This document shows, in pieces, positions 1 through 8,256 of a DNA stretch of 64,000 bases. The notes under the pieces were generated by a model. That model worked only from the letters and a program-made list of their open reading frames with translations. It ran no database searches and was not told the DNA's origin. Each line of letters opens with the position of its first letter. Position 1 is the stretch's first letter. The stretch comes from DYGA01 sp964540695. GTDB lineage: Bacteria > Patescibacteriota > Patescibacteriia > S139-126. The position numbers and the translations under genes are program-made. Location: the NCBI GenBank assembly GCA_964540695.1, contig CAZINS010000001.1, positions 62,001 through 126,000 of the forward strand, given 5' to 3'.

Positions 1-482
1 TTTAAATAATCAATCAATTTTTCGTATTCAATCTTAATATCTTTATCCACTGCATAGCTACCAAAATCTTTATAATCTAATCGTTTATTTATAGCTTCTT
101 CTTTTTTATCATCCAATAAAGAAATAATTTCCATTAACTTTAAATCTAAACTATCAATATAATCAATAAATTCTTCGTCAGTCGATAATTCTTGCATTTT
201 TTCTAATCTATTAGCTGAGTTATCTGGCATGATAAGAAAAGCACCAGCTAATTCATCATTTAAAATATCAACTAAGCCCGAATCAATATAAATTTTCTCA
301 TCTAAATCACTTAACGCTTTTTCTCTAGCTGAACTTTTAAAATAAGATAATTCGTTTTTTATAAATTCATCGCTTTTGATTTCTGTTCTTTTTTTAATCT
401 TACCAACTTGATCAACCTCATAAGAGCCCTTGCCAACCGACTTTGGTTTTAAGAATTTATCAATTTTTTCATAATTAGACAT
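1..482 (-). CDS. Hypothetical protein, 3' end cut by window edge
   Basis: The reading frame opens at ATG 482 and runs off the left edge, giving 160 residues of a charged, mostly helical protein with no signal peptide or membrane segment. It begins MSNYEKIDKFLKP and contains a stretch rich in Asp, Glu and Leu around residues 95-135. I do not recognise the family. It stands alone, upstream of and opposite to the tRNA gene. The gene sense reads AATAAAAATCA before the ATG, so there is no clear ribosome binding site. Function unknown; the open frame and codon use resemble the neighbours. Confidence 0.6.
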   Translation of the reverse strand, partial: MSNYEKIDKFLKPKSVGKGSYEVDQVGKIKKRTEIKSDEFIKNELSYFKSSAREKALSDLDEKIYIDSGLVDILNDELAGAFLIMPDNSANRLEKMQELSTDEEFIDYIDSLDLKLMEIISLLDDKKEEAINKRLDYKDFGSYAVDKDIKIEYEKLIDYL

Positions 483-526
483 TGATTTTTATTAAAATTC
501 TTATAATATTAATATACATTATATTC

Positions 527-601
527 GCCGATATCGTCTAACGGTTAGGACGCCAGGTTCTCATCCTGGTAATCGGGGTTCGATTCCCCGTATCGGTACC
601 A
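527..601 (+). tRNA. tRNA-Glu (anticodon CTC)
   Basis: A full cloverleaf can be drawn: acceptor GCCGATA/TATCGGT, D-arm GTC-TAACGGTTAG-GAC, anticodon arm CCAGG-TTCTCAT-CCTGG, T-arm CGGGG-TTCGATT-CCCCG, then discriminator A and an encoded CCA. Loop positions 34-36 read CTC, so it decodes GAG as glutamate. The D-arm is typical of tRNA-Glu. The first acceptor pair is G-U rather than G-C. It is followed directly by a hairpin terminator. Confidence 0.93.
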
Positions 602-604
602 ACT

Positions 605-641
605 AAACGTTTTCATAAAAAAACGTTTTTTATTTTTTATT
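605..641 (+). terminator. Intrinsic terminator after tRNA-Glu
   Basis: AAACGTTTT and its complement enclose a short loop (605-628), followed by a T-rich run. This is a Rho-independent terminator placed directly after the tRNA. Confidence 0.7.
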
Positions 642-676
642 TAATTTTATATTTTGAATTATAAGTAAATTATATA

Positions 677-1966
677 TTACTCAACCCAAAATTTTCCCTG
701 TCTGACTAAAAGTAGTGGGGCATTTTCTGGGTAAGCCATAACTGCTTTGACTACTTTTTCCATTCTTGCTCCTTGTGAACCTTTAATTAAAATTAAATCC
801 CCTGTTTTTATTAATCTTTGTAAAAAATCTTCCGCTTTATCGTTAGTAGAAAAATAATAAATTCTTTCTTCACCCATACCTGCTTCTTTCGCTCCTCGAC
901 CAATATCCCTAGATTTTTCCCCAACACATAAAAGAAAATCTATATTCAATTCCGCTACCATATGTCCCACTTCACGGTGACCTTGCTCGGTATAATTACC
1001 AAGTTCTAACATATCACCAAAAACAGCTAATCTTCTAAAATTTTTTTCCAAAGGAATTTCTGCCAAAACTTCTAAAGCGGCTTTTGCTGCTGCTGGCGAA
1101 GAATTATAAGAATCGTCGATTATAATACTATCTTTGACTCCAATAATTAAATTCATTCTGCCTTTAGGAGATTGAAATCTTTGCAAAGCATCAGCGATTT
1201 CAACCAAATTACAATCCAAAGCTAGCCCCACCGAAGCAGCCGCTAAGGCGGCATAAACTTGATGTTTACCTAAAACACCAGGTAAAAAAATAGGGATACT
1301 ATTGCCAGCATAAACTAATTTAAAAGATAAACCTCGCACCTCTTGCTTTTTATTATCATTACCAGTTGATAGTTTAATCTCAACCGCACGAACTGTATTA
1401 GAATCTTCAATGCCAAAAGTATAAACCTTACCTTTGGTTTTTTGAGCAGTTTGTCTAACTAACAAATCATCACCATTCAGAATAGTAGCTCCTCCTTTTT
1501 TCACCATTTCAACAAGAGTTTGTTTTTCTCTTAAAATATTTTCTAATTTTTTAAAAAATTCTAAATGTACCGGGGCAACGGCTGTCAGAACACCAACATC
1601 AATCGGAATAAAAGATGTTAAATAATAAAGATCTCCGGGGTGATCAGCACCCATCTCCAAAACTAAAACTTCCGGGTAATCACACGGATAAAACAAAAGA
1701 CTCAATGCTTGCCAAATAACTTTAAACCAACCAATAATACTTTTACCTGGGCTACCAGCGCCAATTATTGTCAACGGTACACCAATCTCATTATTAAAAT
1801 TACTAGTACTTCGCCTGACTTTATATTTTTTTTGTAATACAGTAAAAATTGCTTCTTTAGCAGAAGTCTTACCAACTGAACCAGTAACTGCCACAATAAA
1901 TGGGTTATATTTTTTCAGTATAAACTGAGTAAATATTTTTAATAACCAAATAATAATTTTTTTCAT
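677..1966 (-). CDS. murF: MurF-type Mur ligase, N-terminally shortened
   Basis: UDP-MurNAc-tripeptide--D-Ala-D-Ala ligase, which makes the pentapeptide precursor in the cytoplasm. Visible are the ATP loop GSVGKTSAK (residues 29-37), EMGADHPGD (104-112) in the central domain, YNSSP near 287 and GDMLELG near 318. The usual MurF N-terminal UDP-binding domain (about 80-100 residues) is absent: the P-loop begins at residue 29, after a hydrophobic helix (1-25). The total of 429 residues is short for the family. It is the last gene of the mraZ-rsmH-ftsL-ftsI-murF cluster, 38 bases after ftsI. No SD precedes the ATG. Another Mur ligase-like amide ligase is possible, but the YNSSP motif and the context favour MurF. 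Confidence 0.88.
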   Translation of the reverse strand: MKKIIIWLLKIFTQFILKKYNPFIVAVTGSVGKTSAKEAIFTVLQKKYKVRRSTSNFNNEIGVPLTIIGAGSPGKSIIGWFKVIWQALSLLFYPCDYPEVLVLEMGADHPGDLYYLTSFIPIDVGVLTAVAPVHLEFFKKLENILREKQTLVEMVKKGGATILNGDDLLVRQTAQKTKGKVYTFGIEDSNTVRAVEIKLSTGNDNKKQEVRGLSFKLVYAGNSIPIFLPGVLGKHQVYAALAAASVGLALDCNLVEIADALQRFQSPKGRMNLIIGVKDSIIIDDSYNSSPAAAKAALEVLAEIPLEKNFRRLAVFGDMLELGNYTEQGHREVGHMVAELNIDFLLCVGEKSRDIGRGAKEAGMGEERIYYFSTNDKAEDFLQRLIKTGDLILIKGSQGARMEKVVKAVMAYPENAPLLLVRQGKFWVE

Positions 1967-2004
1967 AGCTAATTTAATTGTAAACTTTATTTAAAGAAAA
2001 ACAA

Positions 2005-3768
2005 TCAACGACTGGGTGGTATTTGGTAATATTGTAAGATAAAATTGGCTATTTCTCCAAATAATGGTGCGGCCGATGATTCGGCAAAACGCGTACTCGG
2101 ATTGTCCAGTTTAGTTAACATTACAAATTTAGGATCATCTATCGGTCCAAAACCAACAAAGGAATGAATGGTTTCGGCAGAATATCCGCCTTGGGGTGAA
2201 GGTACTTGAGCAGTACCGGTTTTACCAGCTAGATAATAACCCGGAACCCCAGCTCGCCAACCATGACCATCTTCAATAGCTGAAACCAACATACCCGAAA
2301 GTAAAACTGAAACTTCTGGTGACACAACTTGTCGCACCACTTTCTTTTCATTTTTCTCAACCGTACCATCAGACTTCCTAATTTCTTTTACAATAAAAGG
2401 TTTTAATAATTCGCCGCCATTAGCAATGGCCGTATACGCAGTAACCATCTGTATTGGTGTAACTGTTATTCCTTGACCAAAAGAAGCTGTATAAGCATAA
2501 ATTGGTCTAACACCAACGTTGGTAATATTACCTTTAGACTCACCAGGTAAAGTTATATTGGTTATATTATCAAAACCAAATCCTTGTAGATATTTTTTAA
2601 ATGTTTCTTCTCCAATTTGATCAATTAAATACATTACCCCGGTATTTAAAGAATTTACTAAAACATCAGTCATGGAAACAATGCCATGTCCGTTAGGAGT
2701 AACGCTAACATCTGAATTACATATTGGTTTAGGCCAACCTGTAATCAAGCGACAGCCTTCATCACGATAGGTAAACTTGGGGGTTACTTTTTTTAAATCC
2801 AAAGCGGCTGCCATGGTAATCGGTTTGAAAATAGATCCTGGTTCATATTGATCAGTTACGGCTGGATTCTTAAAATTTTCAATATCTTTTACTTCAAAAT
2901 ATTTATTGGGATCAAAATCAGGGAAAGAACACATTGCTAATACTGCTCCAGATTTTGGTTCAAGGACAATCACTTCTCCACTTTTAGCACCCAATCTTAA
3001 TATATACTCATTTAATTTTTGACAAGCTATATACTCAATACTTGGATCAATAGTCAATATTAAATCAGAACCATCAACGGCTGAGGTAAATTTTCTCGCC
3101 CCCACAGTTATCAATCTGCCAGCTGCATCTCTTTCTGAATCAATTACCCCTCGACTACCTGCTAATTCATTTTCAAAATAACCTTCCAAACCATACTGAC
3201 CGGATGGTTTATCAGACTTAAAACTGTAAAAACCAGTCAAATTTGCTCCAACATTTTGATTGGGATAATAACGTGAATCTTCATTCAAAAAATTCAATCC
3301 TTTTATTTGCCATGATTCAATTTCATTTTTTTCATTCTCATTTAAACCTTTTTTTATCTGTTCAAAAGGATCAGTTTCTTTAGATAATCTTTCTAAAAAT
3401 GAGTTAGTGGTCTCATCATCCCACTTAAAAAATTCTTTAAGTTTATTATTTATTTCTTCTGGCTTTTTATCAAAATCCTTAGGCACAGCATAAAGCATAT
3501 ATAAAACTCTATTTTGTGCTAAAGGCTGTAACTTACCATCTTTATCTTGCATATATATTTCCCCTCTTTCCGGAATTAACTCACTTAATATCTGATGTTG
3601 ACCCGAAGCAATTTTTTTGTAAAAATCTCTTTGTTTTACTTGCAACCAAAATAAACGTGTGGAAATAAACAGAAAAAATAATAATACAAAACAAATAAAA
3701 AAAATAAGCCTTAAATCAGCATATTTTTTTATCTTCTTTTTTTTTGCCCTAACCATCATAGGTGGCAA
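2005..3768 (-). CDS. ftsI: FtsI/PBP2-type penicillin-binding transpeptidase
   Basis: Class B PBP that cross-links septal peptidoglycan. One membrane anchor (about residues 20-37) follows a Lys-rich cytoplasmic tail, then a dimerisation domain, then the transpeptidase domain. All three catalytic motifs are present: SIFK (Ser312, Lys315), SLN (373-375) and KTG (516-518). The 587-residue length is normal. The frame opens with TTG at 3768, one base after the ftsL stop. ATG codons at residues 4 and 5 (3759 and 3756) are equally likely starts. No PASTA domains are seen. Its place between ftsL and murF fits a division-specific PBP rather than an elongation PBP. Confidence 0.92.
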   Translation of the reverse strand: MPPMMVRAKKKKIKKYADLRLIFFICFVLLFFLFISTRLFWLQVKQRDFYKKIASGQHQILSELIPERGEIYMQDKDGKLQPLAQNRVLYMLYAVPKDFDKKPEEINNKLKEFFKWDDETTNSFLERLSKETDPFEQIKKGLNENEKNEIESWQIKGLNFLNEDSRYYPNQNVGANLTGFYSFKSDKPSGQYGLEGYFENELAGSRGVIDSERDAAGRLITVGARKFTSAVDGSDLILTIDPSIEYIACQKLNEYILRLGAKSGEVIVLEPKSGAVLAMCSFPDFDPNKYFEVKDIENFKNPAVTDQYEPGSIFKPITMAAALDLKKVTPKFTYRDEGCRLITGWPKPICNSDVSVTPNGHGIVSMTDVLVNSLNTGVMYLIDQIGEETFKKYLQGFGFDNITNITLPGESKGNITNVGVRPIYAYTASFGQGITVTPIQMVTAYTAIANGGELLKPFIVKEIRKSDGTVEKNEKKVVRQVVSPEVSVLLSGMLVSAIEDGHGWRAGVPGYYLAGKTGTAQVPSPQGGYSAETIHSFVGFGPIDDPKFVMLTKLDNPSTRFAESSAAPLFGEIANFILQYYQIPPSR

Positions 3769-3769
3769 A

Positions 3770-4093
3770 CTACTTATTACGGGCTACGACTTCCAAAGAA
3801 TCAGTTAAGTAAACTATTGAATCATTTTTAACTAATCCTAATCTACTTACCTCACCATCTATTCTTGAAAATGTGCTTAGCTGTGCGGCCTCTAAACTAA
3901 ATCTTTCATTTTGATTTTCTAATATACCAATCTCTCTTTCTAAATCTTTTAAATAATAACCTTGGGTTGAAACTTGGCTAATTTGCCAAACATAGGTTAA
4001 ACCTACTAAAATCAACGCCACAAAAAATACTAAGCGATAAGAAATAGAGATACTTTTATTGTTTTTATTTTTATTATAGGGGCGACAAAGCAT
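3770..4093 (-). CDS. ftsL: FtsL-like division protein
   Basis: A 107-residue bitopic protein. It has a basic N-terminus, one transmembrane helix (about 21-37) and a short coiled coil (about 45-72) rich in Leu, Glu and Gln, the layout of FtsL/septum-formation-initiator proteins. FtsL bridges FtsQ/B and FtsW/I in the divisome. Sequence conservation in this family is weak, so the call rests on topology and position: it lies between rsmH and ftsI, as in other dcw clusters. The stop TAG abuts the ftsI start, suggesting coupled translation. Confidence 0.75.
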   Translation of the reverse strand: MLCRPYNKNKNNKSISISYRLVFFVALILVGLTYVWQISQVSTQGYYLKDLEREIGILENQNERFSLEAAQLSTFSRIDGEVSRLGLVKNDSIVYLTDSLEVVARNK

Positions 4094-4105
4094 GGGATTT
4101 TATAT

Positions 4106-5056
4106 TTAATTTTTATTAATTATTTTTTCTATTACTCTCAATTTGGCCGAACGGGATCTAGGATTTTGTTTAATTTCTTTGTCAGTTGGTCTGATTGGTT
4201 TTTTAGTAATAATCTTTATTTGTGCCTGATGCTGACAAATACATTTAACTACTTCTTTTGGACAAATACAGTCACTGGCTTCTAGTTTAAAAAAATCTTT
4301 TACAATTTTATCTTCCAAAGAATGAAAACTGACAACTGCTAATCTTTTCCCGGCTGGTAAAACTGCTATAGCTTGATTTAAAAAAATTTTAAGGTGATCG
4401 AATTCGTCATTCACTGCTATTCTTAATGCTTGCCAAGTTCTAGTAGCCGGATTGATTCTTGAGGGTGTTGACCACTTTTGACCATACACCCTCTCAACTA
4501 TCTGTCGTAAAACCTTACCGGTAATTTTTGTTTTTTTTCGTTCAATAACTATTAATTTAGCAATTTTTCTGGCTAAAGGCTCTTCTCCATAATTTTTCAA
4601 AATTTCTGCTATATTTTCTTCTCGCCAAGAATTTAATATCTCGTTAGCTGTTAATGATGTTTGTTGATTATATCTAAGATCAAGTTCTCCTTGGCTTTCA
4701 AAGCTAAAACCTCTTGATTCATCTTTAATCTGTAAATAGGAATAACCCAAGTCGCATACAATACCGCCAATTTTATTAAATTTATATTCATCTACTTTAG
4801 ATTTAATTGTGGAATAATTATCATTAATATATATTACCCGTTCACGCCCTAAACCTAATTTTGTTTGTACCAAGGCGATAGCATCACTATCAAGATCAAA
4901 ACACATTACTTGGCCATCTGGTACTGTTTTTTTTAATAAGGCTTCAGTATATCCACCTCCACCCAAGGTAGCATCAATATAATTTTCCCCCGGCTGCGGT
5001 TTAATAAAACTTAAAACTTCATCTAAAAGGACTGGGATATGTATGTTTTGAGTCAT
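4106..5056 (-). CDS. rsmH: 16S rRNA m4C1402 methyltransferase RsmH
   Basis: S-adenosylmethionine (SAM)-dependent N4-methyltransferase acting on C1402 of 16S rRNA. The protein starts MTQNIHIPVLLDEVL, matching the family start, and has the SAM loop ATLGGGGYTEALL followed by CFDLD. Later come the substrate-domain signatures NPATRTWQALRIAVNDE and SFHSLEDKIVK. The ATG at 5056 gives 316 residues. A GTG at 5077 would add seven residues that overlap mraZ; the ATG is preferred because homologues begin there. The gene follows mraZ in the dcw cluster. Confidence 0.94.
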   Translation of the reverse strand: MTQNIHIPVLLDEVLSFIKPQPGENYIDATLGGGGYTEALLKKTVPDGQVMCFDLDSDAIALVQTKLGLGRERVIYINDNYSTIKSKVDEYKFNKIGGIVCDLGYSYLQIKDESRGFSFESQGELDLRYNQQTSLTANEILNSWREENIAEILKNYGEEPLARKIAKLIVIERKKTKITGKVLRQIVERVYGQKWSTPSRINPATRTWQALRIAVNDEFDHLKIFLNQAIAVLPAGKRLAVVSFHSLEDKIVKDFFKLEASDCICPKEVVKCICQHQAQIKIITKKPIRPTDKEIKQNPRSRSAKLRVIEKIINKN

Positions 5057-5060
5057 AGAC

Positions 5061-5492
5061 TCAAACGCCAAGTTCACCTAAAGCTTCAGCTATATCGTTA
5101 CTGGAATTTTCAGTTTGCTTTTTATATATTTCCCATTCTTCTTCTGACCAAATTTCAACTCGATTATAAAGTCCAGCCACTACTGCCTTTTTATTCAAAC
5201 TACAATAACTACGTAAATAGTCTGGCAATACTATTCTTCCTTGCTTATCTAATGACACGTCCATGGCACCAGCTAACATCAATCTGGCAAAAGCTCTGGA
5301 TTTACTTTGCGAAATTGGCAAGTTGGCCAATTTCTCAGCCAACTTTTTCCATTCTTGATTGGTATATAAAAATAATGATTTATCCAAACCTCTAGTCACC
5401 ACCGCTCCGGTTTTAAAAGCACCACGAAATTTGACTGGTATGGCTAACCTGCCTTTTTCGTCTACGCTATGATGAAATTCGCCGATAAACAT
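5061..5492 (-). CDS. mraZ: Transcriptional regulator MraZ
   Basis: DNA-binding regulator of the division/wall cluster. It has two tandem AbrB-like swapped-hairpin repeats, each with the signature DxxGR: DEKGR at residues 11-15 and DKQGR at 82-86. The 143-residue length is normal. It is the first gene of the cluster and is preceded by GTGG repeats resembling MraZ boxes, so autoregulation is likely. Its TGA stop lies just upstream of the rsmH ATG, with about 4 bases between. Confidence 0.95.
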   Translation of the reverse strand: MFIGEFHHSVDEKGRLAIPVKFRGAFKTGAVVTRGLDKSLFLYTNQEWKKLAEKLANLPISQSKSRAFARLMLAGAMDVSLDKQGRIVLPDYLRSYCSLNKKAVVAGLYNRVEIWSEEEWEIYKKQTENSSNDIAEALGELGV

Positions 5493-5533
5493 TTAAATAA
5501 TGTTTAATATATAAAATATTAATGGTGGGTTAT

Positions 5534-5616
5534 CCACTATTATCATGACTTATCCCCACTTTTATCCACTTTTCACCCTCTATAGACATTATACCCCACT
5601 CGTCGAAAAAAATCAA
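5534..5616 (-). promoter_or_regulatory. mraZ promoter with MraZ-box-like GTGG repeats
   Basis: On the minus strand, TTGATT (5611-5616), a 17-base spacer and TATAAT (5588-5593) form a near-consensus promoter. Downstream of the predicted start, GTGG occurs at 5566-5569 and 5556-5559, exactly 10 bases apart, and again at 5534-5537. GTGG is also present just upstream of and inside the spacer (5617-5620, 5627-5630, 5596-5599). Arrays of GTGG-type boxes at about 10-base spacing are the known MraZ operator. Binding here is inferred. Confidence 0.72.
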
Positions 5617-5661
5617 CCACCCCGCTCCACTAAAATTAGATAAAAAAATCATATTTTTATT

Positions 5662-5695
5662 GACAAAAATAAAAATGCACCGTTTTACGGTGCAT
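5662..5695 (-). terminator. Terminator of the HD-domain gene
   Basis: A perfect 9-bp stem ATGCACCGT/ACGGTGCAT with a 3-base loop (5675-5695), followed on the minus strand by TTTTTATTTTTG. It separates the HD-domain gene from the mraZ promoter. Confidence 0.8.
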
Positions 5696-5708
5696 AATGT
5701 GTGGAAAA

Positions 5709-6467
5709 TTAAAGCCTTTTAATTATAATATCTGCGTCCAGATTTTTGTGCTGTGATAAAAATTTTACTACCCTTTCGTGATCTTCATTTGAATAAAAAT
5801 AAGAAAAACCTTTAATCTCTTGGCCATAGCCAATTAAGTAAGGTGCCTGCTTTCTTAAAACATTCAAATAAATAGGTAATCTTTTCTTAGGATATCGTTG
5901 ATATTCCCTAGCGGCATCAATTACATAAAGTAATTTTTCTATGACAGTGAAAACTTTTTTTTCTAAAAACATCTCATCACCTCTATACACTAAACCTTCA
6001 ATCTCTTTATCATCTACTAATATACTGACTATCTCCTTGTGGTTGTATTGCATTAAATAATAAGGAGCTAAAAATGATAAAAATTGTACACTGTGGTCAG
6101 TGAAATATCGAAAATGGCGTTTAAAGATCTGCCATTCAATTTTTTGATGAGAGTTATCTTTTTGTTTATCCGACCATAAGATATCGTCGATATCACCAGG
6201 TTCAACAATTGTTTCACCCAAATCGTGCAAAGTGGCACAGCTTAGTAAAGCCATAATATTTAATCCCGGATAAAACTTTTGTAAATGACTACTTACTATT
6301 AGAGTCAATAAATTTATATCACTGCCGGCGTGATCCCAAGAAGTTTGTTTACGAAACATTTTGTGTTGGTAGTATTTTTTCCATCTGATAGATTTCTTCA
6401 TCCCAGTCTCTATTTCAGCAAAAAACCTTGCTAATAAATCAATACGCGATAAAACAAGCTTTTTCAT
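5709..6467 (-). CDS. HD-domain hydrolase, YfbR-like
   Basis: A 252-residue HD-superfamily metal phosphohydrolase. Candidate metal ligands are His46 (in SWDHAGSD), the His81-Asp82 pair (in ATLHDLGE) and the acidic GDIDD (91-95). This pattern resembles 5'-nucleotidase YfbR and related HD proteins, but the substrate cannot be read from the sequence. It is monocistronic, with a strong SD (AAAGGAGAAG) before the ATG, a TTGACA element about 70 bases upstream and its own terminator. It thus belongs to the set of individually regulated genes in this window. Confidence 0.7.
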   Translation of the reverse strand: MKKLVLSRIDLLARFFAEIETGMKKSIRWKKYYQHKMFRKQTSWDHAGSDINLLTLIVSSHLQKFYPGLNIMALLSCATLHDLGETIVEPGDIDDILWSDKQKDNSHQKIEWQIFKRHFRYFTDHSVQFLSFLAPYYLMQYNHKEIVSILVDDKEIEGLVYRGDEMFLEKKVFTVIEKLLYVIDAAREYQRYPKKRLPIYLNVLRKQAPYLIGYGQEIKGFSYFYSNEDHERVVKFLSQHKNLDADIIIKRL

Positions 6468-6533
6468 TGGCTTCTCCTTTGAATTTGATAAATATAACTT
6501 TTAAAATAACAATTCATCCAATTAACCATAACA

Positions 6534-6561
6534 AAAAAGAAATGTCAAAACATCTCTTTTT
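6534..6561 (-). terminator. Terminator after the GNAT gene
   Basis: Stem AAAAAGAAATGT/ACATCTCTTTTT with one mismatch and a CAAA loop, followed by T runs on both sides. It ends the 8825-to-6609 operon. Confidence 0.6.
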
Positions 6562-6608
6562 AAATAAATAACTACACTTCAATTTTTACTTAATTAATTC
6601 CCTCAGAA

Positions 6609-7154
6609 TTACTTGCTAATTTTACTATCTAAAATCGCATAACGTAATAAATCATACCAAACCCCAAATCTAAAAACTGAATGTTTTTCTAAACCTTCAA
6701 AATTAAAGCCGTTTTTTTCTAATACTTTTTTAGAACCAATATTTACCGCTACACAACAAGCATAAATACGATGTAATTTAATATTTTTAAAACCATAGGC
6801 AACCAACAAACCAACAGCTGCGGTAGTAATCCCCTGACCCCACATCTCAGGTACCAGCCAATAACCTAGTTCGGCTTTTTTATTTTTCTTATCAATCTTA
6901 TGCAAGCCAATTGCTCCAATTATTTTTTTAGATTGTTTAGCGGTAATTAAGTAAACTAAATCAGTTCCTTTTTTTATACATTTTTTTTGTTTGCTAATAA
7001 ATTCTTTAGCATCAGATAAATAATAAGGATAAGGGATATTGGCTGTCCATTTAGCAATCTTTTTATTATTAATATTAGTTGACAATTCCTTGGCATCATT
7101 AGTTTGTGGTAAGCGTAAAATGATAGTAGCGCCAACTAATTTTTGCTTAAACAT
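6609..7154 (-). CDS. GNAT acetyltransferase, RimJ/RimL type
   Basis: A 181-residue acetyl-CoA-dependent N-acetyltransferase. The N-terminus LRLPQTNDAKELS is the RimJ/RimL-like opening. The central strand AELGYWLVPEMWGQGITTAA (about 95-114) is the acetyl-CoA-binding motif, and YACCVAVNIGSKKVLEKNGF is the C-terminal GNAT signature. It overlaps the end of the TsaB-like gene by 8 bases, a pairing that recalls the common tsaB-rimI neighbourhood, but this protein is the RimJ/L subtype. The substrate is unknown. Confidence 0.82.
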   Translation of the reverse strand: MFKQKLVGATIILRLPQTNDAKELSTNINNKKIAKWTANIPYPYYLSDAKEFISKQKKCIKKGTDLVYLITAKQSKKIIGAIGLHKIDKKNKKAELGYWLVPEMWGQGITTAAVGLLVAYGFKNIKLHRIYACCVAVNIGSKKVLEKNGFNFEGLEKHSVFRFGVWYDLLRYAILDSKISK

Positions 7155-7566
7155 TTCTTTTATTATTTAGGTTGATATTTGGTTCCTTACCATAATTGGG
7201 CAGTACTAATTTAAATCCTTTTTGTTTAATTAATAAACTATTTCCAATTTGATATAATTCCCGCAAATTTTTAAATAAATTATTATTAACACCAACAATA
7301 GGAATTTTTAATTGCCAAGCTAAGGTATTGGCCACTGACAGACCAATCCGTAAAGCTGAAAAACTTCCTGGCCCACTTACTACTATTATACCGTTTAATT
7401 CCCCGGGTTGACTTTGAGTATTGGTAAATAGACTGTCCAATGATTTAATTAATATTTCTTCATGAGCAAAACGTGATGGCTTAGATATTTGTTTTAATAT
7501 TTTATCATCTTTAAACAAAGCCACCTGCAATTTATCAAATTCACTTGTATTTATAATTAAAATCAT
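7147..7566 (-). CDS. tsaB: TsaB-like protein, short form
   Basis: Resembles the N-terminal half of TsaB, the scaffold partner of TsaD in t6A37 tRNA modification. It opens MILIINTSEF, the ASKHA actin-like fold start, and has GPGSFSALRIG (65-75), the family signature. At 139 residues it lacks the second ASKHA lobe of full-length TsaB (about 220-230 residues). It may therefore be a minimal CPR form or a degenerate copy; no frameshift is visible because the stop is followed directly by the next gene. It begins 3 bases after rluB. Confidence 0.72.
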   Translation of the reverse strand: MILIINTSEFDKLQVALFKDDKILKQISKPSRFAHEEILIKSLDSLFTNTQSQPGELNGIIVVSGPGSFSALRIGLSVANTLAWQLKIPIVGVNNNLFKNLRELYQIGNSLLIKQKGFKLVLPNYGKEPNINLNNKRNV

Positions 7567-7569
7567 TTA

Positions 7570-8256
7570 TTAATCAAAATATTTTTTAATATCATTTTTA
7601 TTTAATTTTATAAATTTACCTTCTGGCAAATTATTTAATAAAAATTTATCTAAACGAATCCGAATTAAATCCAACACCTGATAGCCTAAAGCAGTAAACA
7701 TTAAACGAATTTGTCTGTGGTATCCTTGGTGCAAAATAACATTATAAATTTTTGATCCACCTAAAATTATTTTATCAAATTTCATTAATTTGCCATCTAC
7801 ATCTATCCCTTGTAATAAATCATCAATATGTTTGGCCGTTAACTCTTTATTTAAAATAACTGTATATTCTTTTTCTTTCTGATAGCTGGGATGAGTCATC
7901 TTTTGAGTTAAATCACCATCATTGGTTAATAGTAATAAACCTCTAGTCTCTTTATCAAGACGCCCCACTGAAAAAACAGGTGGACTTGGAGGTACTAAAT
8001 CAGTTACTATTTTGACTGCTTGAGTTCTATCAGTAGTACACACATAACCAGCTGGTTTATTTAAAATATAATACACCTTGTTTAAAGGTGTTAAAATTTG
8101 ACCATGTAAAGCTACTTGATCATTGGCAGTTACTCTGGTTGATAAATCTTTAATTATTTTACCATTGATAGTAATATCTCCTCTACTTATAAAACTATCA
8201 GCTTGTCGGCGGGAATATTCGGTAGCTGAGGCAATAAATCGATTCAATCTAATCAT
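7570..8256 (-). CDS. RluB/RsuA-family pseudouridine synthase
   Basis: Converts a specific rRNA uridine to pseudouridine. An S4 RNA-binding domain (about 1-48) precedes the catalytic domain with GRLDKETRGLLLLTNDG (98-114), in which Asp101 is the nucleophile. The 228-residue length fits RsuA/RluB/RluE. The exact target (16S or 23S) cannot be decided. The start codon overlaps the stop of the upstream regulator in ATGA, indicating translational coupling. Confidence 0.88.
   Translation of the reverse strand: MIRLNRFIASATEYSRRQADSFISRGDITINGKIIKDLSTRVTANDQVALHGQILTPLNKVYYILNKPAGYVCTTDRTQAVKIVTDLVPPSPPVFSVGRLDKETRGLLLLTNDGDLTQKMTHPSYQKEKEYTVILNKELTAKHIDDLLQGIDVDGKLMKFDKIILGGSKIYNVILHQGYHRQIRLMFTALGYQVLDLIRIRLDKFLLNNLPEGKFIKLNKNDIKKYFD

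Noticed and set aside
5039..5395. 118-residue plus-strand frame
   Set aside because: It lies antisense to mraZ, whose motifs are unambiguous.
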